Source of the DNA: Trema orientale
Taxonomy: Eukaryota > Streptophyta > Magnoliopsida > Rosales > Cannabaceae
DNA length: 64,000 bases
Direction: 5' to 3'
Assembly (NCBI GenBank): GCA_002914845.1
Contig: JXTC01000388.1
Location: 243,682 to 307,681, forward strand
The notes below the pieces were generated by a model that saw only the letters and a program-made list of their open reading frames with translations, searched no databases and was not told the DNA's origin. Of the stretch, positions 24,003-34,983 are shown one piece after another. Numbering within the stretch: position 1 is the first letter of the stretch; each line of letters opens with the position of its first letter. The translations under genes and the position numbers were made by a program.

Positions 24003-24241
24003 TAAGTTCTAACTTATCTTTTGAAGTGAAAAAAAAAAAATCATCTATATTTAAATTTTAATCTTTTAATAAAAGTGGGTGACGCGTTTTTCTCAAAGAG
24101 AATATACATTGTAAAATATTCATATAAAACATTTTTCTTTTATAAAAATGGTAGAGAAAACCAGTTAAACTAATGTTTGGGATCTATAAGTTGAAAGATC
24201 TTTTGAGTTTTGAGATAGACTCTGGCTCTTTTTCTTTTTTT

Positions 24242-24280
24242 TTTTCAATATATACATAATAAGACTGTATTACGGCACCT
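24242..24280 (+). promoter_or_regulatory. Putative core promoter of F-box 1
   Basis: TTTTCAATATATACATA followed by ACGGCACCTTCTT is shared with F-box 3 (32635 onward). The first part (TTTTCAATATATA) also occurs before F-box 4 (37314). TATATA lies ~130 bp upstream of the ATG. A (TA)n run at 24285-24316 follows. Confidence 0.45.
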
Positions 24281-24281
24281 T

Positions 24282-24320
<39 letters not shown>

Positions 24321-24382
24321 CCACATTGTGAAATTTACAGCGTGATTTCTTCTCAAGTGAGAAGGGGGAGAAAAAAAAAAAT

Positions 24383-25546
24383 ATGAAGGAAAGGAAAATA
24401 GTGACCTGTTTCCTACCCGAGGATATCATCACAGAGATACTCTCAAGATTAGACGTCAAATCTCTTATGCGGTTCAAGTGCGTTTGTAAATCATGGCAAT
24501 GTCTAATATGCGGACCAACTTTCACAAGGATGCATTTCGATCATCAGCCATCTTCTGTTATTGTCTTTGATCACTTTGAGATTACCAAGTTCTCGGTTCA
24601 TGGCTCGCAAAATTTTGGTGAGAAAAGTTCAACTTACAAAATTCCCAAGAAGATAAGCAATGAGTTTCCGACCAATTTGGTCATTGATTCTGATCATGGT
24701 ATATTATGTTTATCTGACTATTTCCTCCACAATGTGTACTTATGGAACCCTGCAACTAATGAGGTTAAGAAACTCCCACCTTTAGTCCCTCCTTCAACTA
24801 GCCCACGACGGGAAAGTCTGTGTCTAAATTTTCGAATTGGTTTCGGTTTCGACCCGTTGACTAATGATTTCAAAGTTTTAGGGTTATATTTTGGAATTCC
24901 TAAAACCGAATTGCTTAAAAGCTGTCGTGAAGTTATGGTTTACAGTTTGAGGACCAATTGTTGGAAAACAATAGAGAAGCCTCACCTACTTTCATCACCA
25001 AATCAATCATACCACACTTCTTTACTTCCTTGGTCCGACTATTACAAAACCTCGGTTATTGTGAATGGAAGAATTCATTGGATGTCTATATTTGGAGGAA
25101 ATGATCAAGGCCAATCTTTTGGGATAATTGCCTTTGATCTAAACACAGAGGTCTTTAGCCTGATTAATTCACCCCAGCAAGTGAAGGGACCTACTGTCAA
25201 AGGCATAGGTAAAATGTCTGAATGCCTTTCTTTTATCTTAGATACTCGAGAATCAATTGAGATATGGGTAATGAAGGAATATGGTGTCACAGAATCCTGG
25301 ATCAAACATATGACAATCGACATAGTTAAGTGTCCGATCCCACGAAGTAAATGTTTTTGTGCTCCATTGAGTCTTGGGAACAAAAGTTATGTGCTATTTC
25401 ATTCTTATAACAAGTTGTTTTGGTATGATCTTAAGAGTAACACACTTGGGCATTCACCGTCGGCATATTCCATTCAATTTGCTCTATATGCTGAGAGTAT
25501 TGGTTCTTTTTGGGGAGACAAGCCACAGGATGACAAGAAACGTTAA
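24383..25546 (+). CDS. F-box protein with F-box-associated (FBA) domain, F-box 1
   Basis: Single exon, 387 aa. The F-box is at residues ~10-51 (LPEDIITEILSRLDVKSLMR, CVCKSW). The FBA/kelch-like region carries LWNPATNEVKKLPP (~120-133) and FGFDPLTNDFKVL (~154-166). Such proteins bind SKP1 through the F-box and choose substrates for the SCF ubiquitin ligase with the C-terminal region; the substrate here is unknown. The closest named type is At3g06240/CPR1-like. The ATG follows an A-rich leader and is the only sensible start. Compared with F-box 3 and 4, the N-terminus lacks about four residues (a PSRF/SSSF-type stretch before LPE). The stop is followed after 2 nt by a GT shared with its paralogs. 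Confidence 0.92.
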   Translation: MKERKIVTCFLPEDIITEILSRLDVKSLMRFKCVCKSWQCLICGPTFTRMHFDHQPSSVIVFDHFEITKFSVHGSQNFGEKSSTYKIPKKISNEFPTNLVIDSDHGILCLSDYFLHNVYLWNPATNEVKKLPPLVPPSTSPRRESLCLNFRIGFGFDPLTNDFKVLGLYFGIPKTELLKSCREVMVYSLRTNCWKTIEKPHLLSSPNQSYHTSLLPWSDYYKTSVIVNGRIHWMSIFGGNDQGQSFGIIAFDLNTEVFSLINSPQQVKGPTVKGIGKMSECLSFILDTRESIEIWVMKEYGVTESWIKHMTIDIVKCPIPRSKCFCAPLSLGNKSYVLFHSYNKLFWYDLKSNTLGHSPSAYSIQFALYAESIGSFWGDKPQDDKKR

Positions 25547-25679
25547 AGGTCCAAATATTTTGGTTCTTGTTACTATTATATGATATCTAGTTCTTGCAAT
25601 TAATTGTTAAATACTATTTAGGTTACAAGTGTACTTTTTTGTTTTTCCTTGAAGTGCTTTAATTTCTAATGAAGTTTTC

Positions 25680-26210
25680 ATTCTATGCAGCCACTGGAAA
25701 GAAAGTCCAACTTATTACAACAAGTAAATTCAAGATCCGGATATTTATCTTGATACAACGAGGTGGCAAGAAATTAAGAAAGATCTTTCAGATGAAGAAA
25801 AGAATAGTATGAACAAGTTTTTTCACTTAATTTCCAAGTTGTTAAAATCTTTCTACTACTTTAGCACTGTTTCTTAAGGGATATATATATATATATATAT
25901 ATATTTTTTCGGTTCGGAGAAATATGTACACTATTGTTACTAGTAGTTCGTAACTGAATTTGCCGTGCTAAATATAACTAGTGGTCAATAAACGGATTTT
26001 AAATGTAAGACGTCTTAACTCGAATAATATTGCATGAGCTTCGAGAACTTGGTTGTTCTGGGACTTAATCTGGTCTTATTGCCCTAGAAGTTAACTGAGT
26101 ATGCTAGATAAAAATGTAAAGAGTCAAGTGTTTATGCTTTAATTTACTGATCTTATTATACTCGAACTACTTTGATAACATTCAATTCAACTGCAGCGAA
26201 AATATTTTTG
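25680..26210 (+). repeat. 3' flank of F-box unit 1
   Basis: It contains gccactggaaagaaagtcca, tagtatgaacaag, tactactttagca, then aagacgtcttaactcgaata and gagaacttggttg. The same order is found after F-box 3 (34108-34465) and, in part, after F-box 2 and 4. A ctatgcag at 25683-25690 could be the 3' splice site of a 3' UTR intron. Confidence 0.65.
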
Positions 26211-26500
26211 GACAAATTAAATATCAATATATGATTAATGACATCAAATGAAAGAAAAAATAAAATAAAATGAAGTCAAGAAGTTAATGACATTAGTAAT
26301 AGATTGACATGTTATTGTGGTACATCACTAGTGCCCAAAACATTCTTCTGAGAAAAATAGATGACTCAAACAATATTCAAAAGTTAGAATATCTAACACT
26401 TATCTTTTTAAAAAAAAAAAAAAAAAAGAGAAAAACAAGTCGACTAATGTGGAGGTAATTACTCCACTAATGCTTTAATGTTTCTTCCCCAATAAGACAG

Positions 26501-26635
26501 AAAACGACATCAGCATCTTACGACGACAACAACCTCAAGACCTAGTGTTAAAAAAAACGACAATAAGTAATCAAAACGACATGTAGATAAATACGACAAG
26601 AAGTTTTCCAAACAACGTTGAATAAAAAACGACAT
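26501..26635 (+). repeat. Irregular AACGACA array B
   Basis: Six AACGACA or ACGACA copies within 135 bp (for example aaaacgacatcagc, aaaacgacaataag, atacgacaagaag), with irregular 15-30 bp spacing, all on the + strand, ~1 kb after F-box 1. Confidence 0.6.
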
Positions 26636-27177
26636 GGTTTATTCTTCTTTGAAAGAAGTGAAAATAACTATGTAGATGGAAGAAATTAAAATTGAAAGAT
26701 ATTATCTCGGATTGACTTCTTTTTATTTTTTGAAAAGAAAGAATCAAGTAATGTGCGCACCTTTTTAAAGTTTTACCCCAAAATTAGGGAATTATAAAGA
26801 TATTATATATTAGGAGAGATCTCTGACTAAAATATACAAGAAGTGAAATTAATTATTTATCATTTCTACTAAAATTAAGGAAACAATATGCCTGATATTT
26901 TATCAAACAAATATGGAAAGAGTCCAATGACGAAAAAGAGAGTAACCCGTTTCTTTCGTTTTCCTTTTCTTTTTATTTTTCCTTTTTACTTCTTTCAAAA
27001 GAAAGCATCAAAATACGTGGTTAAAGCATCAAAATGCGTGGTTAAGTTACCTTTTTTTTTTTATATATATATAATTTGGGAAAAAGTTTTTACACATTGG
27101 TATATACATATGGTATTGCTGTAAGATAAAACGACCATGGAAAATTTCGGGAAAATTGCAATACTGACAAGAAAATA
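26636..27177. other. Upstream region of F-box 2
   Basis: AT-rich leader DNA with a short direct repeat (aaagcatcaaaatacgtggt near 27002, repeated at 27024). It does not show the promoter block shared by F-box 1 and 3. Confidence 0.45.
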
Positions 27178-28524
27178 ATGAGCACTCACGAGAGAGAAGT
27201 AGTGATCTTCATCCCTTCTGATCGTTTCCTTCCGGAGGAAATAATTACAGATATGCTTGTAAGATTAGACGTCAAATCTCTTATGCGGTGCAAGTGCGTC
27301 TGTAAATCTTGGCGTTCTCTGATAAGCGAACTGAGATTCGCAAAGCTGCACGTCCAACGTCAGCCACATTCTTTAATAATACCTGCCTGCGTTCATTCAC
27401 CTTTCTGGCAGGGCACAGAATTCTTGATTTATAGCTTCGAAAATCCCGATGAGCATTCGACTTACAAGTTTCCCATGACGATAGAAAAATCTACCGAGTC
27501 TATGGTCGTGGAAGGTTGTGATAATGGGGTGTTATGTGTACGTGCGTTACCCCACAATACTGTCTACTTATGGAACCCTGCGACTAATGAGGTTAAGAAA
27601 CTCCCACCTTCTCCCGCGAGTGATCAGTGGTTACATCCCAGTATTCGAGTCGGATTCGGTTACGATACGTTGACCAATGATTTCAAAGTGGTTAGGGTTT
27701 GTGCACAGGTTGATACTTGTTTCTTCGGAAGATATAGCAACGTTGCAGTGTACAGTTTGAGGACTAATTCTTGGAAGAAAATAGAAATGCCTTACAAGTT
27801 CTCTTCATTAGGCGCCTCTTATACCTATTTCTTTACTTCGACCATATCCGAAATCCCAGTTGCTCTGAATGATTGCGTTCATTGGTTGTGGTCTTTTGGA
27901 AGATCACCGGTATATGGTGACGTTGATCGAGATCTAATGTCCGGGATAGTTGCCTTTGATCTAAGTACAGAGGTGTTTGAGCTAATTAACTTGCCCCAGC
28001 ATGTAAAGGAATTTAAAGTCAAAACCATTGGGAAAGTATTTGAGCAGCTTTCTTTTGTCATGTTGGATCCACACAAATCAATTGAGATATATGTAATGAA
28101 GGAATATGGTGTCTCGGATTCGTGGATCAAATATTCCACGATCAAACAACTTGAGTGTCCAATCCCACTACATGAAGCTGATGAGTACCAACTAATAAAT
28201 TTTGCGAATCTTTGTGATATTGTGCTGATTCACTCAAGTAAGAGTACATTATGTTATGATGTGGAGGCAAAAGAATTTATATGTAGTAGCGAAGATCTGC
28301 CTGTGTGTGAATATAATACCTATGTTGAAAGCATCTTTCAAATCAAGGGAGAGCACAAAACTTCTGATCAAGGGAGGAGGAAAAACATTGTGGTAAGGGC
28401 CTTTCGGTTCATGCTTTTGGCGACGAGAAAAACTATTGTACAACGTGGACCCTTTAGGTTCATGCTTTTGGCTTTAGTATTACTTAATCTTCTAGTCCTG
28501 AGGTGGATGGCTCAATACATCTAG
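27178..28524 (+). CDS. F-box protein with FBA domain and hydrophobic C-terminal tail, F-box 2
   Basis: Single exon, 448 aa, the most divergent of the four. The F-box is at ~17-60 (FLPEEIITDMLVRLDVKSLM, CVCKSW), followed by YLWNPATNEVKKLPP and FGYDTLTNDFKVV. As with its neighbours it should link SKP1/SCF to an unknown substrate. It is ~30-60 residues longer than its paralogs. The extra tail contains two copies of FRFMLLA 17 codons apart and ends in a hydrophobic run (FMLLALVLLNLLVLRW). At DNA level the tail corresponds to the 3' flank of the paralogs (ttggttcatgctt), so it arose by loss of the ancestral stop plus an in-frame 51-bp duplication (28401 and 28452). Confidence 0.88.
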   Translation: MSTHEREVVIFIPSDRFLPEEIITDMLVRLDVKSLMRCKCVCKSWRSLISELRFAKLHVQRQPHSLIIPACVHSPFWQGTEFLIYSFENPDEHSTYKFPMTIEKSTESMVVEGCDNGVLCVRALPHNTVYLWNPATNEVKKLPPSPASDQWLHPSIRVGFGYDTLTNDFKVVRVCAQVDTCFFGRYSNVAVYSLRTNSWKKIEMPYKFSSLGASYTYFFTSTISEIPVALNDCVHWLWSFGRSPVYGDVDRDLMSGIVAFDLSTEVFELINLPQHVKEFKVKTIGKVFEQLSFVMLDPHKSIEIYVMKEYGVSDSWIKYSTIKQLECPIPLHEADEYQLINFANLCDIVLIHSSKSTLCYDVEAKEFICSSEDLPVCEYNTYVESIFQIKGEHKTSDQGRRKNIVVRAFRFMLLATRKTIVQRGPFRFMLLALVLLNLLVLRWMAQYI

Positions 28525-28951
28525 CAGTTATCACAAATCTTGTTCACTTTCTTACTTTGAAGAATTTACTGTTTATTAGGATTAAATATAAGTACTTTAG
28601 CATTGTTGTTTTGTACTCTGGTTTAAGTAGTTTTCATGCTTGCCTTTGAAGCCCTTATACATGGGAATACTCTTTTGTTGTTCTCTCTCTCTCTCTTAAT
28701 AAATCTTATGATGAGAAGTGACATTAATTGGTCTATTTTCTATATTTGAGTCACAGTAGAAAGCTCCGAAAACATGTAATACTTTTCCTTCATGATGTCC
28801 TTGGTTTTGATCATTGAATCTTTCAAAAATATAACTTGAAGCTCCTTCACCATTAAGTGCTGCAAATTTTGGTAAATATATTGTGTTCTTAACTCCAAGT
28901 GATACTTCTAAATATGTATTTTCTAATTAGTTAAAATCAGTGTAGTACTTT

Positions 28952-28982
<31 letters not shown>

Positions 28983-29893
28983 TTCACATGAAACTTTAAC
29001 AATGTTGTTTAGTGCTCTAGTTTTGATGTTTATTGATTAAGGACATGGTGTTGTGGTCGCGGTCTGTTTGCATGCAACAAACTTGGATCTCTGCAGCATG
29101 CTCCTTGCCCTCCTGAGTCTTCTACACTCGGACATGATGAGCAAAGTAGCATTGAAATAGCGCTTTTTCTAACTCCAAATTGTAGCCTTTTTATTTGGTC
29201 AGCAACGGGATCACGCATTTTAAGATTGACTGATCAGATATGAACTTGAGTGCTAAGAACATGAGAATTTTTTGTGGTCTGGCTAAAAAGTTCCTAATCC
29301 ATGCATGTAGATGCAGACAACCACTTTTATTAAGTTAAAGGCTTTCTTTGAAGAATTAAGAGGTTGTCATTTTTCTCCCCCCCCGCAAGGATCTAAAAGT
29401 TCTACCTTTTGAAGCACGATCGAAGAACTTATTTTGGTGCAATATTATTATCTCACTTGTTAGACTTGGTGTATTACATTGTTGATTGTGATGACCTCTT
29501 TAGTGAGGTGTTATCCAAAGATCTTAAAAGGAATTAAGATTATTGACCTGGTGCCATATATGAATCTAAAACAACTTAGTGGTGAAATAAATAGATTTTA
29601 TATGTAAGACGTCTAAAACTCGAATAACATTTCATGGGTTTTGAGAACTTGGTTGTATGACGCGACTCTGTTTTTCTTCTGCTGGGACTTAATTTGGTTT
29701 TGTTCCTCTAGAATTGATTAAGAAAGATTAAAAGTAAATAGTAGTATGTTTATGCTTTTATTTACTGGTTTTATTATACTAGAGCTTCTATAAAACACTT
29801 GCACATTCGTTTTTTGTCGGCAACTTTTGTTTTTTACTATATCAAATTGTGTGAATATTATTTAGTTTAAATATTTTGTATAAGTTTTTGATA
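28525..29893. other. Downstream region of F-box 2
   Basis: It contains unit-type tail text (tactttagcattgttgtttt near 28591; aagacgtctaaaactcgaat near 29607; gagaacttggttg near 29642). Inside lies an unrelated coding-like fragment (29030-29218). There is no AACGACA array here. Confidence 0.5.
29030..29218 (-). other. Unidentified coding-like fragment
   Basis: The minus-strand frame of 62 codons (MRDPVADQIKRLQFGVRK, then MLLCSSCPSVEDSGGQG) has balanced, protein-like composition with five Cys. It differs from the surrounding AT-rich ORFs. I do not recognise the family. It could be a captured exon or a pseudogene piece; no splice partner is visible. Confidence 0.3.
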
Positions 29894-30354
29894 GGGAGCC
29901 GTTTGGTACAAGGTAATATCAGTTTTCAGATTAATAGAAATATTGAAGATGGTGATATGATTATCTGATATCCAGAATTGTACATAGTAATCTTATTTAT
30001 GATTCTTGGGACGTTAGATAACTGTGTTTAGTTGCGCATAAGAATGTGCTTAAATTAAAATTAAAAAATAATTATAAAATTAAATTGCTTATAAAATAAT
30101 AAAATTTGTTAGCATATAATAAAACAATTTGCTATGATTCCTGAGATGTTGTATTTTTTTTTGTTTTGTTTATTGAGGTGAGTTTTAGATAAGAGATCAT
30201 TTAAAATCCATATATTTTGGTAGCTTTAAGATGACCTTTAAGAGAATTTGATTTCCGAGATGATTACTTTATTAGGTGTTAAAATAGTACCAAATATTGG
30301 AATACATTGAATTACCCATTCCCACTTAAAGATTACCCCGTACCAAATAGCCCC
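29894..30354. mobile_element. MITE (461 bp), terminal inverted repeats GGGAGCCGTTTGGTAC
   Basis: The left end GGGAGCCGTTTGGTAC pairs with the reverse complement of the right end, GGGGCTATTTGGTAC. TA lies on both sides. The matching place near F-box 1 (ttttgatgtccctaatatta, ~23433) lacks the insert, so insertion followed duplication. Confidence 0.7.
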
Positions 30355-32634
30355 TAACATTATTTTTTTTATTCACCTTGATTTTTTTTTGAGGGGAATA
30401 TTCACCTTGAACTTTAAAAATAAGGTAAAAACTAATAACACGGTGAAAGAAAATATTTAGTTTTTAAAAAACAAAGAAAATATCCAGCATTAAAATTCTT
30501 TGCCAACTGTTTGAGTACGTAGGAGGAAAGATAATGATGAATAATAGGATTTAAGTTTTAATGCTTCTTTTAATACTAATTTATCTTTTATTTTCAAAAA
30601 TTAAAGCCTATACTTATGTTAAAATCATAATTCATGATTTACAAAAAATAATAATTAATGACCGATTTATTTTTCCTTTTTGAAAAAAACAAACAAAAAG
30701 GGACTATTTTACACATTTACAACTCCTTTATCAATTTGAATTTTGAAAATCAGCTACCTTGATTCTTCTCCACAAAAATCTCCCACCCTGTCCAGAATAC
30801 CTTATCGTCAATTACAACTATAACCACGATCCTAATATCCATAACACTAAAAAATTATATATATATATATATATATGTCATACCGCAGTAATAAATAATT
30901 AAATAAATGACCTCACAAGTTTCGAAAAAAAAATCTCACAATCGTAATTGAAATAACGTATTTTAAACTGCATTCAGAATTAGATTAACTTCCAATAATC
31001 CCTTCGAATGGAGTTGTTGATACCATTCATTTAAAAAATCGTTTTCTTTCTCTAAGTTCTGCTCTCTATTTATTAACTTTGTTATTGTACCATTTTTAAA
31101 AAGTGTACTCTATATATATATATATATATATATATAAATTCTAAAGGAGCATTATATGGTATAAAATTTTAAGAGACTTGGTATACAACTTTAAATTGAT
31201 TTATACTGAATATTCCTCTAGCTTTTATCTAGTTACTGGCTTTATCCTCGACTACTAAATTTCTCTTTCTTGATACAAATAAAATGTTGATCAATAAACC
31301 ATATAAAAAAAAAAGGGTTACCTACTACTATTAACGGTTCTATAACAATTGCAATGATCCTTTAAAATCTGAAACCATTGGGCCCTTTGCCATTTTGCTT
31401 TTAATATTAATATCGTTGATGTTGTGGAAATAAATTAATTTCTTCAATTAATAAATTTGGAAGGAATAATTTATATTATTTACTTTGAAGTAGAATGTTT
31501 AACCATAGAATAATTCATATTCACTTGAAAATGTTCACTATGACAAGAAAATTTTATCACATATGTTTGATGTATTTTGGATTAAGTGTCAACCCTCTAG
31601 TATTATGCTCATTTATTTCCTAATAAGATTAATCTATTTTCTTTGTTTCATTTAATTTTTTACCACGATAATAATTTAAGTTTGAGTTTATTTTCTTTAT
31701 TTCGGAGTCTATTATTTTGTTTTAGATAAATATTGAGTACATTTTCTTTATTTTGGAGTCTACTATTTTGTTTTAGATAAATCTTTCTTTGTATGCTAAC
31801 TAGTTTTTTTAACTGTTCCTTTTTTCAACAGTTAATTATAGCTTTTTTGTTTTGACTTTTCTGGACAAGGCCAAGAAAACATAATTTATTTTGTCTGATT
31901 TTCTACATTTATCTTGTTATAAATCTAGATCTTTGTTCGTTTATTACGACATCATCATATTAGATGAATAAAATAAATGTACAATAAAACAACGGTATAA
32001 TTATGAAGACCATAGGAGGTAGACTGGTAGGTCTCCTTTCGGTAGGATATTATAGCTTACATACATATACTACGCAAAGGACATATGTGACAACCATAAG
32101 CATTTCAAGAATGATGATCATGGTGAGTTCATAAGCCTGCTAGCTACATGACAGTTGGTAATCCTACCCGTAGGGATGTTAATCGAAAATCTCTAATTAT
32201 TAGAGTTAGGTGCATTGACAGATTATTTATTATTAAATGCATGTAGCTTTTTTTTTTTTTTCATTTTTTCTTGCATCATAGTTAATTTGTTTACTTTTGG
32301 ATTGACTATAATAGCTTTTAAGAGTGGAGAATTAACTTATATTTTTCTCTTCCAATTAAATATATTATTATAAAATTTTTTGGCATTATAACTACAGATT
32401 TATTTTCGAAAAAATAGTTTTAATGCGTCAATTTAAGCGAAAAATAATATTCACGTGTCTTTTAAGTTTTAAAGTTTGGATAAGAGGGTGACACGTTTTT
32501 CTCGAAGAAAATATGAATTATCATATATTGATATAGCACATTTTCTCTAATAAAAAGGGATTGACAAAATTATTTAAGTATTTGGGCTAAGTTGAACTCT
32601 TTTGAGATAAACTCTGTTTTTTATTATTTTTATT
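30355..32634. other. Upstream region of F-box 3
   Basis: 30360-30580 is homologous to 23440-23640 (unit 1). 31691 onward has a two-copy ~51-bp repeat (ttttctttatttcggagtct and a second at 31742). 31990-32220 has slightly higher complexity but no open frame or family signal. There are (TA)n runs at 30857 and 31111. Confidence 0.5.
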
Positions 32635-32680
32635 TTTTCAATATATACATAGTAAAACTATAGTACGGCACCTTCTTCCG
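32635..32680 (+). promoter_or_regulatory. Putative core promoter of F-box 3
   Basis: TTTTCAATATATACATA and then TACGGCACCTTCTTC match the region before F-box 1. TATATA lies ~105 bp before the ATG. Confidence 0.45.
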
Positions 32681-32748
32681 TCTTCAAGTACAGAGCGATT
32701 TCTCCTAAAGTGAGAAGTTTAAAAAAAAAAAAAGAAAGAAGGAAAAAA

Positions 32749-33951
32749 ATGAAGAAAAGGAAAATAGTGACCTACTTCCCTTCTAGATTTCTACCTGAGA
32801 ATATCATCGCAGAGATACTCTCAAGATTAGATGTGAAATCTCTTATGCAGTTCAAGTGCGTATGTAAATCGTGGCAATCTCTAATATACGAAACAACTTT
32901 CACAAAGATGCACTCCAATCATCAGCCATCTTCTCTTATTGTCTTGGATTACTTTGAGATTACCAAATTCTCGGTTCATGGCTCGGAAAATTTTGGTGAG
33001 AAAAGCTCAACTACTACTTACAAAATTCCCGAGAAGATAAACAATGAGTTTCGGGCTACTTTGGTCATTGGTTCAGATAATGGTATATTATGTTTGTCTG
33101 ACTATTTTCACAGTGGTGTTTACTTATGGAACCCCGCAACCAGCGAGGTTAAGAAACTCCCTTCTCCGGTTAAGAGATCCGTCCCTCCTCGAACTAGCCC
33201 GCAGGAAAGTCTATATATACATTGTCGAATTGGATTCGGTTTCGACCCGTTGACTAATGATTTCAAAGTAGTAAGGTTAAAGTATGGATTTCCCAATACC
33301 CGTTCGCCTAAAAGCCGTAGCGAAGTTAGAGTTTTCAGTTTGAGGACCAACTGTTGGACAACAATAGAAAAGCCTCACCTATTTTCATCACAAGAATCAA
33401 ATCCCTGTAATACTTATTTACTTCCTTGGTCCAATTACAAAACTTCGGTTCTTGTGAATGGTAGAATTCATTGGATGTTTACCTTTGGAGGGTCACCAAT
33501 CAATGATCAAGACCTGTCTTTTGGGATAGTTGCCTTTGATCTGAACACAGAGGTGTTTAGCCTGATTAATTCACCCCAGCACATAAAGGGAGCCAATGTC
33601 AAAAGCATAGGTAAAATGTTTGAATGCCTTTCTTTTATCTTAGATACTCAAGAATCAATTGAGATTTGGGTAATGAAGGAATATGGCGTCACAGAATCCT
33701 GGATCAAACACACGACGGTCGACTTAGCTAAGTGTCCGATCCCACAACGTAAATTGTTTCGTGCTCCATTGAGTCTTGGGAACAAAAGTTATGTGCTATT
33801 CTATTCTGATAACAAGTTGTTTTGGTATGATCTTAAGAGTAACACACTTGGACATTTATGTCCATCGGAATATACCGTTCAATTTGCTCTATATTCTGAG
33901 AGTATTGCTCAGATTTGGGGAGACAAGCCACAGGATGATCAGAAACGTTAA
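32749..33951 (+). CDS. F-box protein with FBA domain, F-box 3
   Basis: Single exon, 400 aa from the ATG at 32749. The open frame extends upstream to 32710, but that first codon is GTG and the extra residues are a Lys/Arg run with no counterpart in paralogs, so I use the first ATG (MKKRKIVTYF). The F-box (FLPENIIAEILSRLDVKSLM, CVCKSW) and FBA motifs (LWNPATSEVKKLP, FGFDPLTNDFKVV) are intact. It is the closest relative of F-box 1; the two share the flanks and the C-terminus (WGDKPQDDQKR versus WGDKPQDDKKR). Expected role: SCF substrate receptor, target unknown. Confidence 0.92.
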   Translation: MKKRKIVTYFPSRFLPENIIAEILSRLDVKSLMQFKCVCKSWQSLIYETTFTKMHSNHQPSSLIVLDYFEITKFSVHGSENFGEKSSTTTYKIPEKINNEFRATLVIGSDNGILCLSDYFHSGVYLWNPATSEVKKLPSPVKRSVPPRTSPQESLYIHCRIGFGFDPLTNDFKVVRLKYGFPNTRSPKSRSEVRVFSLRTNCWTTIEKPHLFSSQESNPCNTYLLPWSNYKTSVLVNGRIHWMFTFGGSPINDQDLSFGIVAFDLNTEVFSLINSPQHIKGANVKSIGKMFECLSFILDTQESIEIWVMKEYGVTESWIKHTTVDLAKCPIPQRKLFRAPLSLGNKSYVLFYSDNKLFWYDLKSNTLGHLCPSEYTVQFALYSESIAQIWGDKPQDDQKR

Positions 33952-34480
33952 AGGTACAAATCTTTTGGTTCATGCTTCTATTATATGATATGATCTAGTT
34001 CTTGCAATTAGTTGTTAAATACTATTCAAGTTACAAGTCTTGTTAAGTACTTTCTTTCCTGAAGTGTTTTACTTTCTAATGATAGGTTTCATTCTCTAAA
34101 TCTGCAGCCGCTGGCAAGAAAGTCCAACTTATTACAACTAAATTCAACATTCGGATATTCTTGATACAACGAGAAGGAAGCAAGAAAGAATTAGATCTTT
34201 CTGATGAAGAAAAGAATAGTATGAACAAGTGTTTCCACTTATTTAATTTCCAAGTTGTTAAAATCTTCATACTACTTTAGCTTTTTTTTTTTTTTTTTTT
34301 AAAGCACTTTATTTATTTATTTTCTGGAAATATGTTACCATTGTTACCAGTTGTAACACAATTTGCCGTGCTAAATTTAAGTAGCGGTCAATAAACGAAT
34401 TTTGTTAGTAAGACGTCTAAACTCGAATAATATTGCATGAGCTTCGAGAACTTGGTTGTACGAGGTGATTTAGAAGAGCA
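33952..34480 (+). repeat. 3' flank of F-box unit 3
   Basis: Homologous to 25547-26080. It contains ccgctggcaagaaagtccaa, atagtatgaacaag and gagcttcgagaacttggttg. It is interrupted just after that by a solo LTR and resumes at ~34798 (ttgggacttattctggtctt). Confidence 0.7.
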
Positions 34481-34792
34481 TGTTAGCATAAACAATGATC
34501 TGAACACGTTTCTAATATGATTGAAATATAAAAATAAAGAAAATGCATACCTCCAGTCATTGCTCAAAAACAGAGGAAACTAAGCGGAAGCTTTTCTTTA
34601 CACGTTTCTCATACTTGCTTTCTGTAATTGATGGTATACAATTCTATATCAATAAAGCAGTGAGAGGACCCAAGTAACTATTTATAGAGGTTCTCCCATC
34701 AAGAACTTTTTCGGTTCGTAACCAGTGGTTTTTCAACGGTTGCACCACTTTGACGAACCGTTGCACCACTTAGCAAACGTTAAAACGTTACA
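34481..34792 (-). mobile_element. Solo LTR (312 bp) with 5-bp target duplication GAGCA
   Basis: TGTTAGCATAAAC at one end and AACGTTACA at the other form TG...CA. GAGCA flanks both sides (34476-34480 and 34793-34797). A TATA-type box (CTATAAATAG) reads on the minus strand near 34686-34677, giving the orientation. A short LTR and a 5-bp duplication suggest Copia. The paralogous site after F-box 1 (gaacttggttgttctgggac, ~26045) is empty. Confidence 0.85.
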
Positions 34793-34983
34793 GAGCAGTA
34801 TATTGGGACTTATTCTGGTCTTATTGCTCTAGAAGTTAATTGAGTATGTAGATAAAAAGTAAAGAGCCGTATGTTTATGCTTTAATTTATTGATCTTATT
34901 ATACTTGGCCTACCTTGATAACATTCAATTTGATCAATGACATCAAACGAAGGGAAAAAAAGAAATAAAGAAAAGAGGTTAAT

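Noticed and set aside
32710-32748. N-terminal extension of F-box 3
   Set aside because: The first codon is GTG and the extra Lys/Arg run comes from an A-rich leader absent in paralogs.
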